NCBI RefSeq assembly: GCF_003991905.1
Contig: NZ_RSCL01000012.1
Span: 269,509-333,508 of the forward strand
Source: Dulcicalothrix desertica PCC 7102
GTDB lineage: Bacteria > Cyanobacteriota > Cyanobacteriia > Cyanobacteriales > Nostocaceae
Length of the DNA stretch: 64,000 nucleotides
Reading direction: 5' to 3'
The position numbers were made by a program, and so were the translations under genes. Within the stretch, counting starts at the first letter, position 1. Each line of letters starts with the position of its first letter. The notes under the pieces are model-generated. The model did not search any database. It saw only the letters and a program-made list of their open reading frames with translations, and was not told where the DNA came from. Below, piece by piece: positions 43,889 through 53,447 of the stretch.

Positions 43889-44794
43889 CTATTTCCGATA
43901 AGTGGGTAAATAAGTTTTACGGTAATTAGTCTTTGCCCATTTTTTAGCTTGTTTGATAGTCCACATTGGTTCGCTTGGTAAGTCAGCTATATTGGCTAGT
44001 TGATTAAGGTAAGTCAAATCATCTGCAACGCGTGCTATAACCGAAGCGATGAATTTGCAGCAACTGTATGGATATTTAACTGCTTGCTTCTCACTAAAGC
44101 GAATCACTACCCAGTTGTTACTGGTAAAAAATTTATTTCTCGTATCATCTTTACCTTGGTCAATACAATGGTGGGAAGCTTTGGTATCACCCACATAAGG
44201 CTCGTCAATTTCAATATCAATACTTAAATTACTGTCGTGTACTAGTATAAAATCAGCAGAATATGGGTAAGGGAATTCAGGATTATCAAATGCCATCCCT
44301 TGAGTTACCGAAGGAAAGAGGCGCCTGAGTACCCGATAAAAAGCTTTTTCAGAAACTCCTGCGGGTGCATCACTTTTACTTGTTGGCTGCAAAACGTTGT
44401 TCAAGAGTAAGGAACTAAGTTTAGCTTCATGTTCAGGAAAACGTAAAATAGCTTTGGGTTTTATTACTGGCGTTTGTACTGGATTCATATTTTGATTACC
44501 TAACTTTTGAGTAAGCGAGGGTGACAAAGCGCAGACAATACCTAAACCAATTGATGACCAAACAAGTGCAACTAACCACCAGGGAGATAAGGCGCCAAAA
44601 GATACTGGGATAAGAAAACCGAGTAAAAAGTACAGAAATTGAATGGGTTTAGATGTATTACGTATTGAGAGGTTAAAAATTTGGCTTGATTTAAGGTTAA
44701 TAACATGATGTTTTTGACTAGGTATGGGATTGTTCGCAAGAAAACTGAGTATTGAGGCTGGGTAAATTACAGCAGGATAAAACTTACTCACCAC
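43889..44794 (-). CDS. Membrane-anchored nuclease-like protein
   Basis: 301 residues. Two hydrophobic segments (IQFLYFLLGFLIPVSFGAL and WWLVALVWSSIGLGIVCAL, residues about 53-90) precede a C-terminal domain with FYRVLRRLFPSV, PYSADFILVHDSNLSIDIEIDEP and NKFFTSNNWVVIRFSEKQAV. The order ADF...IDIEIDE...W-x-VIRF resembles DUF2726/DUF559-type PD-(D/E)XK endonucleases. I infer an inner-membrane protein with a cytoplasmic nuclease-like domain. It sits between the VirB9-like gene and the Ycf46-like gene and is probably cotranscribed with the latter. Confidence 0.6.
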   Translation of the reverse strand: MVSKFYPAVIYPASILSFLANNPIPSQKHHVINLKSSQIFNLSIRNTSKPIQFLYFLLGFLIPVSFGALSPWWLVALVWSSIGLGIVCALSPSLTQKLGNQNMNPVQTPVIKPKAILRFPEHEAKLSSLLLNNVLQPTSKSDAPAGVSEKAFYRVLRRLFPSVTQGMAFDNPEFPYPYSADFILVHDSNLSIDIEIDEPYVGDTKASHHCIDQGKDDTRNKFFTSNNWVVIRFSEKQAVKYPYSCCKFIASVIARVADDLTYLNQLANIADLPSEPMWTIKQAKKWAKTNYRKTYLPTYRK

Positions 44795-44839
44795 TAGTAA
44801 TTTTGGGGTGTTGATGTCGATTTTAAAACTCTCTTACTC

Positions 44840-45070
44840 TTCCCTCTGTGCCCTCTGCGTCTACCGAACTTTGCTCAACGGGGGGAACCCCCGCACGCAA
44901 GTTCTCTCTGTGGTAAAAATCTTTGCTTCCGAAACTTATGACATGAAGCAGTAGGAGTCATACACATTTTCTTACCACAGAGACACAGAGTACACGGAGA
45001 GAGGAATGAACCACAAAGGCACAAAGGACACGAAGAAAGAGCTAAGAAGAGAGAATACCCCAGCTATTCG
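44840..45070. repeat. Cyanobacterial interspersed-repeat block
   Basis: CTCTGTGCCCTCTGCGTC (44846) pairs with GACACAGAGTACACGGAG (about 44979), and ACCACAAAGGCACAAAGGAC (45010) is the same motif as at 50155 and, inverted, at 50270. GGGGGGAACCCCC lies at 44880. No gene between 44795 and 45092. Confidence 0.7.
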
Positions 45071-45092
45071 GGGGTGCGTGACGCCACACACC

Positions 45093-45779
45093 CTACTTAA
45101 TATCTTCGATGCCTAATACTCCTAATTCTGTTAATACCCTCAGTGACAGATTAGAGTTTTGTGCAATTTCTACTAACGACTTATTTGAGGTATTTCTGGC
45201 AAGAGCTAAAAATTCTCTAACCTTTGATACTACTGGGTCAGATGGGGGAGCATAACCCAGACGTATTGACGCAACTAAACCGCGCTCAATATCTCCTAAT
45301 GTTGCTTTACGCCCATCACCAAGTTCTAAAGTAAGATTATTAATTTGGCTTGCCTTGATTGGCGCCATATTTAAGCTGCTATATTGTGGTTGATTTTCTC
45401 CTGGTTGGATATTAAACGTATAAAGCCGTGAGTTTCCTGCACTAGTTTTAGTTTTGACAAATAAGTTCGTAACGTTTGCTGTAGTTAAATTTGGGAAGTT
45501 CAGTGGCTTGATTCGACGAAGAAACACTGTTGTTGCTTGACCATTGGATAACGGAGTGTCAGTTGCGTAAGTAAAACGACTGGGGTCGGCAAGAAAAATT
45601 TGGGTTATTTGTTCGTTGACATCAGAGAAATCTATTGCTGTTGCTCGACCTGACCAAACTTGAACATTTATTGCAGGGTCTATAGTTTCCGGAGTGCGCT
45701 TTACAGATTCTTGTGCATAAGATGGCGGCACAAAAGCCATAATGCTAAAACTAATCACACTTATAATAAGTTTTTTCAT
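45093..45779 (-). CDS. VirB9/TraK-like outer-membrane channel protein
   Basis: 228 residues with a Sec signal peptide (MKKLIISVISFSIMAFVPPSYAQ, cleavage after AQ). The mature part has TAIDFSDVNEQITQIFLADP and AFLRRIK-like segments, then LFVKTKTSAGNSRLYTFNIQ, the beta-rich layout of VirB9/TraK (F-x-LYxF). Its C-terminal half (KVREFLALARNTSNKSLVEIAQ) is short and helical. It directly follows the VirB10-like gene (8 bases), the normal partner in the core complex. Confidence 0.75.
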   Translation of the reverse strand: MKKLIISVISFSIMAFVPPSYAQESVKRTPETIDPAINVQVWSGRATAIDFSDVNEQITQIFLADPSRFTYATDTPLSNGQATTVFLRRIKPLNFPNLTTANVTNLFVKTKTSAGNSRLYTFNIQPGENQPQYSSLNMAPIKASQINNLTLELGDGRKATLGDIERGLVASIRLGYAPPSDPVVSKVREFLALARNTSNKSLVEIAQNSNLSLRVLTELGVLGIEDIK

Positions 45780-45787
45780 ATAGGTAT

Positions 45788-47392
45788 TTAGCGAGTAATT
45801 TCAAAGAAACTGTTGAAAAATATAGATACTTTTGTCCCTGTTGGAACGATTGCGACGTTAGGACGGTTTTGCAATTCACTGTCTGCTTTATCCGCACGTT
45901 TGCTTAAACGCTGCTGCATTGGTTGAAAAAATCCTTCGACTGCTGCGGCTAGAAGATTTGGTTGACGGGCGCCAGTTACAATCGTTTGATTAAACCCACC
46001 ATTAGAAATTACTATTTGGGATTGGGTTTGATTTTGGTTAAAAACTTGACCAGCACGACCTGCTGCACCAAGTAAACCAATTAAAATATCTTGTTGTGCA
46101 ATTGCGGCGCCTCTGTCTTGAAGCGATTGTGCTATCAGGGGTTTATTATCTGAACCTCGAATTAGAATTGCGTCTTTAGGAATCGATTGCTGCTGAACTT
46201 TACCAAAGCTATCAGTATAAACAATTGCAACAACACTTTGTTTTACTAATTTGTTAGCTTCAGACACTGAATCAACCTCTGTAATCAAAATCGTTCCTTT
46301 CGGTAAAGCCACACGACCGTCATTTGATAAAACATCTTCTTCTAACTCAATAGCAAAGCGTCCCTGGTTTTGATCTTCTTTTGCCCAAACCATTGGTACT
46401 AATACTTTTGCTTGTGCTGTTGTACCTATCTGAACCTGTAAATTACTTGGGGTAGTAGAAGCAGTTTGTATAAAGTCTGAATATTGAGTATTTGGAATTT
46501 GACGATTAATTATTCCCCATTCCCCTGGTGTTTGAATTTGAGAAGTATTTGTTTCTGTCTGGGTTACACCACTATTTACGGCAACGGTGGGAATGGATGA
46601 AGGCTTATTAATGTTACTTTTTGAGGTAACGCTATTATTTTCAAAGCTTACTTCTCTGTAAACAGGGGAAGATGAATTAATTGGTGTACTGTTTACTGTA
46701 TTGGTTTGTTCAACTTTGTTAAGCGCAGTCTCGGTTTGTTGGATTTGCTTGTTGTCATCATTAAAAGCAACTGTTTGTTGTCCTAATGTTGCAAGTTCGC
46801 TCCATTGCTTGAATGGGTCAACAGGTTGTGTCGGCTTACTAACTGGTAAATTTCTAAGTTGCTGGCGTGGCGCCGTTACTCTAATTATTCTTGGTGGCGA
46901 TGGAACTTGAGAATGGATAACTCTAGGCGGTGGTAAGCTGGCAATGCGAGTTCGTGCTATAGGCGCCGACTTTTGAACTGTTGGCGATGGTTTTGGTGGT
47001 ATAGGTTTCTGTGGTTGTTTCTCTCTTGAACTTTCTTGGTTACGCAATGCGAGTTCAGCTTTGAGACGCGCTTCTTCTTGACTTTGGCTTTGTGCAAGAA
47101 CTTGCTGTGTTGGTTTTGGGGTAGTGGGAGTTTTCGCGATTTGTTTTGGGGCAAAGAAGATTGACCAACACATCCAACCAAAACCCATCACACCACCTAC
47201 TAAAAGAGATGCAATGGCGCCTCGAACGAGTGGATTTTCGCTGCTGTCAATTGGTTCGGCTTGTTCTGAGTCACGTCCAATCAAATATTCTTGGTCAATT
47301 AAAGCCGCTTGTTCGGGTCGATACCCTGATATTTCTAACTCTTCAGTAGGTGTAATTTCATCATCTAATTGTGGACTGTTAAAATTATTCAT
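45788..47392 (-). CDS. VirB10/TraB/TrbI-like protein
   Basis: 534 residues: a cytoplasmic start, one transmembrane helix (residues about 57-80, GAIASLLVGGVMGFGWMCWSIFF), a long Pro/Gln-rich spacer, and a C-terminal VirB10 barrel with IGTTAQAKVLVPMVWA, LPKGTILITEVDSV and FGKVQQQSIPKDAILIRG. The final helix-loop (LLGAAGRAGQVFNQNQ, QGF-like FFQPMQQRL) and the hydrophobic end IFFNSFFEI agree with a VirB10 cap. It spans the envelope and senses ATP energy in the T4SS core. Confidence 0.85.
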   Translation of the reverse strand: MNNFNSPQLDDEITPTEELEISGYRPEQAALIDQEYLIGRDSEQAEPIDSSENPLVRGAIASLLVGGVMGFGWMCWSIFFAPKQIAKTPTTPKPTQQVLAQSQSQEEARLKAELALRNQESSREKQPQKPIPPKPSPTVQKSAPIARTRIASLPPPRVIHSQVPSPPRIIRVTAPRQQLRNLPVSKPTQPVDPFKQWSELATLGQQTVAFNDDNKQIQQTETALNKVEQTNTVNSTPINSSSPVYREVSFENNSVTSKSNINKPSSIPTVAVNSGVTQTETNTSQIQTPGEWGIINRQIPNTQYSDFIQTASTTPSNLQVQIGTTAQAKVLVPMVWAKEDQNQGRFAIELEEDVLSNDGRVALPKGTILITEVDSVSEANKLVKQSVVAIVYTDSFGKVQQQSIPKDAILIRGSDNKPLIAQSLQDRGAAIAQQDILIGLLGAAGRAGQVFNQNQTQSQIVISNGGFNQTIVTGARQPNLLAAAVEGFFQPMQQRLSKRADKADSELQNRPNVAIVPTGTKVSIFFNSFFEITR

Positions 47393-47402
47393 AAAATTCT
47401 CT

Positions 47403-48137
47403 CTATTTATTTGGAGTAAATTCAGAAATTTTTGTTATTTCTAAACCCGCACTTCTAATTTCATATAATTGTTTTTCTAACGCAGAAGCATTATTTTCAG
47501 GTGGTTGGGGCATATCTACAGCTTGCAAAGTAAACGTGCGATTTATTGCTATTTCTTCATCGGCGCCACCACCCATATTTACTAGTACTCTTGTAGCAAC
47601 CATATCTACTTCCCACTCACCTAGTTTGGTTTGTCGAGGATTTGAAAGGTAGGAAACTATAATCTTTGAGCGAACTTGACCGTTAAATACTCGTTGCGGG
47701 GTAATTTCAGCTAGTTGTTGTAATACAGCTTGTCGGAATCCACCTTTAGAAAGCTGTATCAAGAAAGAGCCAAAATAAGCGTTTGTTGTTACACGCTTTC
47801 CCTTGCCAATATCCCGTCCTTTATCTAGTTCTTTAGTGGCGCCGATTACACCATCCCAATTAAAAGTTAAATCCGCCCACTGTCTAACAGTATTTTTGAT
47901 AACTTCTGGATAGCGGTATAAATAATCTTGCTCGGACATAACCAAAGCACGACCATTGACCAACTGCACAAAGGTTGTTTTTCTTTCTGAGAGTTGATTA
48001 ACTTTAAAACTCAAAAACAATATGAATAAAAAGCTTAGTAAACTAAAGGTAGTCAAACCAATAAAACATAGTGGCAGAATATCTTTAGAATCAAGCAATA
48101 TTTTTGGTCTTTTAACTTGTTTTAAAGACTTCAACAT
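47403..48137 (-). CDS. VirB8/TraE-like inner-membrane protein
   Basis: 244 residues with one N-terminal transmembrane helix (CFIGLTTFSLLSFLFILFL, residues about 24-42) and a periplasmic domain (LYRYPEVIKNTVRQWADLTFNW, then IVSYLSNPRQTKLGEWEVDMVATRV) as in TraE/VirB8. It assembles the inner-membrane base of the channel. It sits directly between VirB10-like and VirB6-like genes, which supports the call better than the weak sequence does. Confidence 0.7.
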   Translation of the reverse strand: MLKSLKQVKRPKILLDSKDILPLCFIGLTTFSLLSFLFILFLSFKVNQLSERKTTFVQLVNGRALVMSEQDYLYRYPEVIKNTVRQWADLTFNWDGVIGATKELDKGRDIGKGKRVTTNAYFGSFLIQLSKGGFRQAVLQQLAEITPQRVFNGQVRSKIIVSYLSNPRQTKLGEWEVDMVATRVLVNMGGGADEEIAINRTFTLQAVDMPQPPENNASALEKQLYEIRSAGLEITKISEFTPNK

Positions 48138-48148
48138 TAAACATTACC

Positions 48149-49243
48149 TCACAAGCTTTTACCTGCAAAACCCGTTGCAACAGCTACCACACCATCAAAT
48201 GCTGCATTGACAAGGGCTGGAACTCGACTATTAATACCTGTATAAAGTGCAACGCCTCCACCTCCTGCAATTAAAAGCGCTAAAGCTGGTGCAAAAATGC
48301 TGATAAACGCTAAAAAAGCTAAATCGGATGCACTTTGGGCACCAGCAGCAACTATTACCGTCGCAGCCAACCCAACAACAATGTTGTAACCAAGTTGAAC
48401 TCCAAACAATGAAATAAACCCGCTAGCCCAAGCCCATATTGGTTTTGACCCTAGAGGTAGTAAACTTAACCCCAAAGCAATAGGTGCAAAAGTCGCAGTC
48501 ATAATTAGTGCAGCTTCTAAAATGTTTACAAATGCCCATTGAAGGGCGTAGAGAAAGGTGATTAATATTAGTGAAATCGATGCACTGAAAACGGCGCCGG
48601 GATTTTGTACAAAGTCTGTTAACTGTGCCACAGCTTTACGTGCCTCTTCTAGTGCCCCATTATTTTGTTTTTCTGCCTCCGCAAGAATCTGTTCTATTAT
48701 TGGTCTTTTTTCTTGGAGACAGTCTGTAAGGGGTTTACCAGTTTTACCTTGGCATTCAGCATAAATTGTAGATACTTGAGTTTTAACGCTTTGGGTTAGA
48801 GTTACGTTAGATATTGCTTGTTTAAAAGTAGTATCCGCTAGTTGGATGTTGAGAACAGCAATAACCTGCTGATGACCAATGTTTCTGACAATAAGAACTG
48901 TTTGAGAAAGCAAGTAGCCATTACTACCTAAAAATAAAGCGATAACTAAAGGGTAGACAACAGATGCAGCTAGCTCTGACCATAAAAAGCGCTTCTCTTG
49001 GTAATCAGAAGCCATTTTCACAGCCAAGAAAATTATACTTAATGCTGCAAGGGTAGTACCTAGATTACATAAACCTGCCCATAAGGCGCCGGATGGGTTA
49101 ACTACATCTCCCCAGGCTTTATTCCACGATTCAACGGTTTGTTTACTCAGTTCAATACTACTATTGATTAAAGTCAGACCAACAGTTGAATCTGAGTTAT
49201 TGTCTTGTGGTGTTACTTGTGAAATCAAGAGGGGAGAGAACAT
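48149..49243 (-). CDS. VirB6/TrbL-like polytopic membrane protein
   Basis: 364 residues with at least five hydrophobic segments (LCNLGTTLAALSIIFLAVKM, LAASVVYPLVIALFLG, SISLILITFLYALQWAFVNI, ALIMTATFAPIALGLSLLPL, GAQSASDLAFLAFISIFAPA, LALLIAGGGGVALYTG) and a soluble loop with Cys-Gln-Gly (YAECQGKTGKPLTDC). The central FAPIALGLSLLPLGSKPIWAW is typical of VirB6/TrbL proteins. It forms the inner-membrane channel entry. Confidence 0.8.
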   Translation of the reverse strand: MFSPLLISQVTPQDNNSDSTVGLTLINSSIELSKQTVESWNKAWGDVVNPSGALWAGLCNLGTTLAALSIIFLAVKMASDYQEKRFLWSELAASVVYPLVIALFLGSNGYLLSQTVLIVRNIGHQQVIAVLNIQLADTTFKQAISNVTLTQSVKTQVSTIYAECQGKTGKPLTDCLQEKRPIIEQILAEAEKQNNGALEEARKAVAQLTDFVQNPGAVFSASISLILITFLYALQWAFVNILEAALIMTATFAPIALGLSLLPLGSKPIWAWASGFISLFGVQLGYNIVVGLAATVIVAAGAQSASDLAFLAFISIFAPALALLIAGGGGVALYTGINSRVPALVNAAFDGVVAVATGFAGKSL

Positions 49244-49263
49244 AAAGCTTAAATAATCTACGA

Positions 49264-50091
49264 TTACTGGCTAGTTAAATCTTGACTAAAAACACTTCCT
49301 CCAGGCATCGTTAATAAGGCGCCTTGAGATGTTGCATTGTTACCTGTTGCAATCCTGGTTTGGCGTTCTCCTGTGTTGAAAGTATTTAGTTCTTGTGCGG
49401 TTTGAGCAGTGAGAGTTAAATCTAGAGCTAGGTCTTGTCTAGCTTGCGAAGCTTCCTGTAACTGTAAATCAGCAATTGTGGCATTATTTTTTAGTTGTTG
49501 GGATATATTTTGAAGGATTTGCTGCGAAGTATCAGTATTTTGTGAATCATCCGCTAGAGAGCTTGATTCGAGTTGAGAGTTTGCACTTTGTTCTAATGTA
49601 TTCTTAGATTTGTTTTGAGCGTTTTTAGAGAGAGTTTTATTTTGCGCTACTTCAATTGCTCCTACTCGTTCGCTTTGCGACGCTAAATCTTGACGAATTG
49701 CGTAAGAGTTTTTGAGATTATTTTCCAATTTGCTTGATGTTTCCCCATCTTCAGGTAGCGAACCTTTCATGATTTTCCCAACAACTTCACCCAAATCGGG
49801 CACTTCAACTGAACCAAGAGCATTATTTACAAAATTTGTAATGCCTCCAAATAAGTTACCTCTTACAAATGAGCCTAAATCATCAACAAAATTTTGAATT
49901 GAGTTTGAGGTATTATTGATAGAATTAGCTGTTTGAGTAATTGAACGAGTCTCTGGTGTATCGACAGTGGCGCCAAATGCTGAGTTTATTACTGTTAAAC
50001 TTAATCCTATTGCTGTTATACCAACCACAGAAATACTTTTCACTTTTTTGGTAAATCTATGTAACGAACGATGTTTTCTTTTCAGGTTCAT
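49264..50091 (-). CDS. Secreted T4SS protein, VirB5-like position
   Basis: 275 residues from ATG 50091 (MNLKRKHRSLHRFTKKVKS); an upstream ATG at 50139 is in frame. A basic start and hydrophobic SISVVGITAIGLSLTVINSAFGAT make a signal peptide with cleavage near FGA. The mature protein is helical and polar (ISQQLKNNATIADLQLQEASQARQDLALDLT), as in VirB5/TrbJ proteins. It lies between VirB4-like and VirB6-like genes, the normal place. Sequence similarity to VirB5 cannot be claimed. Confidence 0.55.
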   Translation of the reverse strand: MNLKRKHRSLHRFTKKVKSISVVGITAIGLSLTVINSAFGATVDTPETRSITQTANSINNTSNSIQNFVDDLGSFVRGNLFGGITNFVNNALGSVEVPDLGEVVGKIMKGSLPEDGETSSKLENNLKNSYAIRQDLASQSERVGAIEVAQNKTLSKNAQNKSKNTLEQSANSQLESSSLADDSQNTDTSQQILQNISQQLKNNATIADLQLQEASQARQDLALDLTLTAQTAQELNTFNTGERQTRIATGNNATSQGALLTMPGGSVFSQDLTSQ

Positions 50092-50154
50092 ATTTATCAA
50101 CTCCTTGATTAATATAAAATTCCTAAATCCTTTGCTCAAAAATTAATTTATTAA

Positions 50155-50300
50155 ACCACAAAGGCACAAAGGACACAAAGGAAGAGCAACAGGAAACGTA
50201 AGAGAGTAAATACTATTATTTTACGACTGCTATCGCAATCCTAATCATTCGTAAAATGCTTCTTCTCTTCCTTCGTGCCTTTGTGTCCTTTGTGGTTCAT
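50155..50300. repeat. Inverted interspersed repeat overlapping the virB4-like 3' end
   Basis: AACCACAAAGGCACAAAGGA (50155-50174) is complementary to TCCTTTGTGGTT-type sequence at about 50267-50300, a dispersed cyanobacterial element in head-to-head pair. It provides the last residues (EPQRTQRHEGREEAFYE) of the VirB4-like protein. Confidence 0.75.
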
Positions 50301-53097
50301 CATTTAACCCTCTATTTTCTTTAAGAGCCGCAACATATACTTTTGTAAACTCAGCCAAACCTTGAAGTTGCCCTTTAATAGTATTTGGATAACGTGCCAT
50401 CAAAGTACGACGCGCGCGACGTTCTTCTTGATTTGTCACCACTGCTGCTAAAGCCATTTCACCAGGATAAAATCTACACTGCCAGAAACGTCCTCCTTTT
50501 TCTATTAGCCAGCATGAGTATAAATCTGTCCTGTGGGGAAAAAATGACTCAGATGCATTTTGAGATATGATGTTACTTGGGTAGGTTAGGTATTTTTGGA
50601 ATGAGGCAACCGCATTTGATGTAATGCACCCTGTTATTCGGTAGCTAATATTCTGCATAATCATTGCAGCGGCGGCAGATTGGCAAATTGTATCTGGGTC
50701 TTGGCTTGATAAAATTATGCTTACACCATCTTTACGCGCGGTTGCACAAAGTTCGCCAACCATTGCACTAAACCCATCTTTACGGAAAAGTACCGAAAGC
50801 TCATCTCCAATAAACAAGCTTTTGGGATAACTCATTGCTACACGCAAACAAGCTGCTTTTGCTGCAACTGCCATTGTGTATGAATCTTGGTCGTTACTCA
50901 AACCTGTTAGGGCATAGAATTTGACCATTGGTTCTGGGGAAAAGCTACTTGGTTTTCCTATTGCTGTTCCTAAAGGACTTACTAACAGTGCTGTTATTTG
51001 GCTGGTGATTTGGTTTATTGCTTGGTGGTCGATAGCTTCAGGTTTTTGGATATTCAGACGCGCTATTGAGCAAAACCGCACAAAGTCTTTTAGTGTTGGA
51101 ATATCTTGCCATTCGGTTGATTTCCATCCTTTGGTAAAAGCTTCGTTGTAACGCTCAATAATATCTGAGTCACTTAGAAACATCTCCAGCGCTTGCATTA
51201 AAATCGCATCTACTCGTTGTGCTAGATGAGGTGCATTCAGGCGCCCCATTACAATTACACTTAGAGCATTGCGTATAAACTCGCGCCAGGACTTCATACG
51301 TGACGCGCGCTCATCAACATCAAAACGGCGTAAATCTGGGGGTTCCATTAGATTATTGGAAGCAGACGATAAATCAAAATAGGCGCCTGCTTCACCTAAT
51401 AATTCAATTCCCGTTTTAAAAGAGCTTTCGCCGTCTGCCGCAGGAATATCTATACCAACTACTGGAATATTTTGCGACAATGCATCAAGCATGAATCGCC
51501 ATAACAATACAGATTTTCCGGAACCTGTTTTACCTGTAACTAAGGCATGTTGAGTGTAGGAGAATAAATCAACACAGACGGGTTTCCCACCCCGGTTAGT
51601 TAAAAATTCTACACCAATAGAGTCGAGTTCTCTGGGTACTGTTAATGGTAGGATGCCAGCAACTGTTTCGCTTTCTAACACTAATCGGCGTTCGCTCAAT
51701 ATTGAACTTGAATGTAATATACGGCGCCAAGTTATAGGTAAAGTTTCAAGCCATATTTGTGAAGCAATGTGTCGTTCGCGTAATACTTTGGCATTGCCAA
51801 AACTCGAACAAAGTAAATCACATGCTAAATCTAAATTTTCTGCATTCTCGCGCGTGACGAGAAATACAACCGCACAATTTAATGGAACGGCGCCTTTATA
51901 TAATTTTTTCTGTGCGTCAAAACTTTCCTCTTGCTTAATTTCGGCGCCGACATCTCTACCAGTACCTTTGAGTAAGGCACGTTCGCGCGCGACTTTGGTT
52001 TGTTTGGCTTGGCGATGTAAATTATCTTCTGTTAAATAACGGTTAGCAGCGGATATTTCTACAATCGCTTCGGTGTCGCGAACATGGTTCTCACTCAAAA
52101 CTTTCCACATCCATGATATTTGTTCTCTGACCGAAGCCCATGCTGCTACCGTATCTGCCATTGTTAAAACACCACATACTTTATCTTTGATATATACGCG
52201 GTTTGTGCATTGACGATGTTCGGGACATGAGCTTCGTCCATATTCTCCTGTAATTAAGATAGTTGTGGCATGTTTTGGTGAGTTTTGAATTTCGGTTAAT
52301 TTAACACCTTTATCTTTATCTTCTGTTAGTTTGAGCAGTTGTGGAATCGCTGGTGAGGGAGATTTATTAAACCTACCCCAAAGCCAAGACCAAAGTTCTA
52401 TGTCACTCATGGGGGTAATTTCTAATGAAGCTTTGGTATTAAATAACATTGACCACTGAATAAACCCTTCAGTATAAGCTTTCATTAATAAGCGGCTTAA
52501 AACTTGCTCTTGCCGTTGCGATATTCTACCTGTTACTCCATCTAATAAAAGGCGCCCGCTTTTAGCAACGCTATGTATTACTTTAGACAATGGGTCTGTT
52601 TTACGCTCACCAACAACATCTGCTGTCCAAGTACAAAATAGAATTTGTTGCCAAACTGACCTTGTACCCTGACGAGTTAATTCTTGCACGCGCGCTTGTT
52701 CATTCCGCATCAAGATTGCAGGTAACTTCAGAGAACAAGTAGAGGCAAGGTGATTAAGATACTGCTGTCTTTTCTCATCTTGGGAATAACGACCCATAAA
52801 AAATGTACATTTTTCGCCTGCTAAGACGAATTTCATTGCCTCAGAAATTCCATTAGATACTGCTAAAAGTTCCTCCTGGTATAGCTGGTCATGAATACCT
52901 TTTAGTTTAAAACCAAAAACTAACTGAAACTGGTTTGCATCAGAAATATCGCCTTTATTAAGAAGAAACGCTCCAATACTACGATTATCCCGTTCAATAC
53001 GAACCATACAGCAAAGGTCAAGCTCGTTTTCAAAAGGTAAATATTGTACCGAGTGATGCTGCTCTTTGACAGAAATTGGTGGGATATTACTCTTCAT
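50245..53097 (-). CDS. VirB4/TraC-like conjugation ATPase
   Basis: 950 residues. The motor domain has Walker A VTGKTGSGKSVLLW (about residues 520-533), Walker B KSLFIGDELSVLF (about 760), and the following CATARKDGVSIILSSQDPDTI arginine/RecA-like strand, all as in VirB4/TraC. The N-terminal half (about 1-430) is the VirB4-type receptor region. It powers pilus assembly and export. ATG 53097 overlaps the stop of the VirB3-like gene by 4 bases (ATGA type). The last residues come from an interspersed repeat. Confidence 0.9.
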   Translation of the reverse strand: MKSNIPPISVKEQHHSVQYLPFENELDLCCMVRIERDNRSIGAFLLNKGDISDANQFQLVFGFKLKGIHDQLYQEELLAVSNGISEAMKFVLAGEKCTFFMGRYSQDEKRQQYLNHLASTCSLKLPAILMRNEQARVQELTRQGTRSVWQQILFCTWTADVVGERKTDPLSKVIHSVAKSGRLLLDGVTGRISQRQEQVLSRLLMKAYTEGFIQWSMLFNTKASLEITPMSDIELWSWLWGRFNKSPSPAIPQLLKLTEDKDKGVKLTEIQNSPKHATTILITGEYGRSSCPEHRQCTNRVYIKDKVCGVLTMADTVAAWASVREQISWMWKVLSENHVRDTEAIVEISAANRYLTEDNLHRQAKQTKVARERALLKGTGRDVGAEIKQEESFDAQKKLYKGAVPLNCAVVFLVTRENAENLDLACDLLCSSFGNAKVLRERHIASQIWLETLPITWRRILHSSSILSERRLVLESETVAGILPLTVPRELDSIGVEFLTNRGGKPVCVDLFSYTQHALVTGKTGSGKSVLLWRFMLDALSQNIPVVGIDIPAADGESSFKTGIELLGEAGAYFDLSSASNNLMEPPDLRRFDVDERASRMKSWREFIRNALSVIVMGRLNAPHLAQRVDAILMQALEMFLSDSDIIERYNEAFTKGWKSTEWQDIPTLKDFVRFCSIARLNIQKPEAIDHQAINQITSQITALLVSPLGTAIGKPSSFSPEPMVKFYALTGLSNDQDSYTMAVAAKAACLRVAMSYPKSLFIGDELSVLFRKDGFSAMVGELCATARKDGVSIILSSQDPDTICQSAAAAMIMQNISYRITGCITSNAVASFQKYLTYPSNIISQNASESFFPHRTDLYSCWLIEKGGRFWQCRFYPGEMALAAVVTNQEERRARRTLMARYPNTIKGQLQGLAEFTKVYVAALKENRGLNDEPQRTQRHEGREEAFYE

Positions 53098-53438
53098 AAT
53101 ATACGCTTATTTTTATGTAGCGTTTGCCGACTATGAGCAGAAAGTAGAGGAGATACGTAAACGGCGCCACCTGTTATCCAATTACGTCCTTTTGGTTTAC
53201 GGAAACGGTTGATGTATTTATCAGGGTCTTTACCTGTGACAAACCACCAACTCAGAATTAACCAAAAACTAATAACTGCCACCTTGGGAATTCCCCATCC
53301 TAACAATCCATCAAAAATAAAGTATGTAATCGTAATAATTGCAAACCAAGGCAGAATGTGATTTGCTGCTATTGGTCCGAAAGAGGCTTGCTTGCCTAAA
53401 ATCTTATTTACTCTTACTGCTTCTGTATCTATTGACAT
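53094..53438 (-). CDS. VirB3/TraL-like membrane protein
   Basis: 114 residues with two hydrophobic segments (ILPWFAIITITYFIFDGLL and VAVISFWLILSWWFVTG, residues about 28-70) and a basic C-terminal part (YINRFRKPKGRNW). Size, topology and the position directly before the VirB4-like gene match VirB3/TraL. The four-base overlap with the next gene supports translational coupling. Confidence 0.75.
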   Translation of the reverse strand: MSIDTEAVRVNKILGKQASFGPIAANHILPWFAIITITYFIFDGLLGWGIPKVAVISFWLILSWWFVTGKDPDKYINRFRKPKGRNWITGGAVYVSPLLSAHSRQTLHKNKRIL

Positions 53439-53447
53439 GATTTATTT

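Noticed and set aside
47124..47444. ORFs opposite the VirB10-like gene
   Set aside because: Shadows of the Pro/Gln-rich spacer; no domain or ribosome-binding site.
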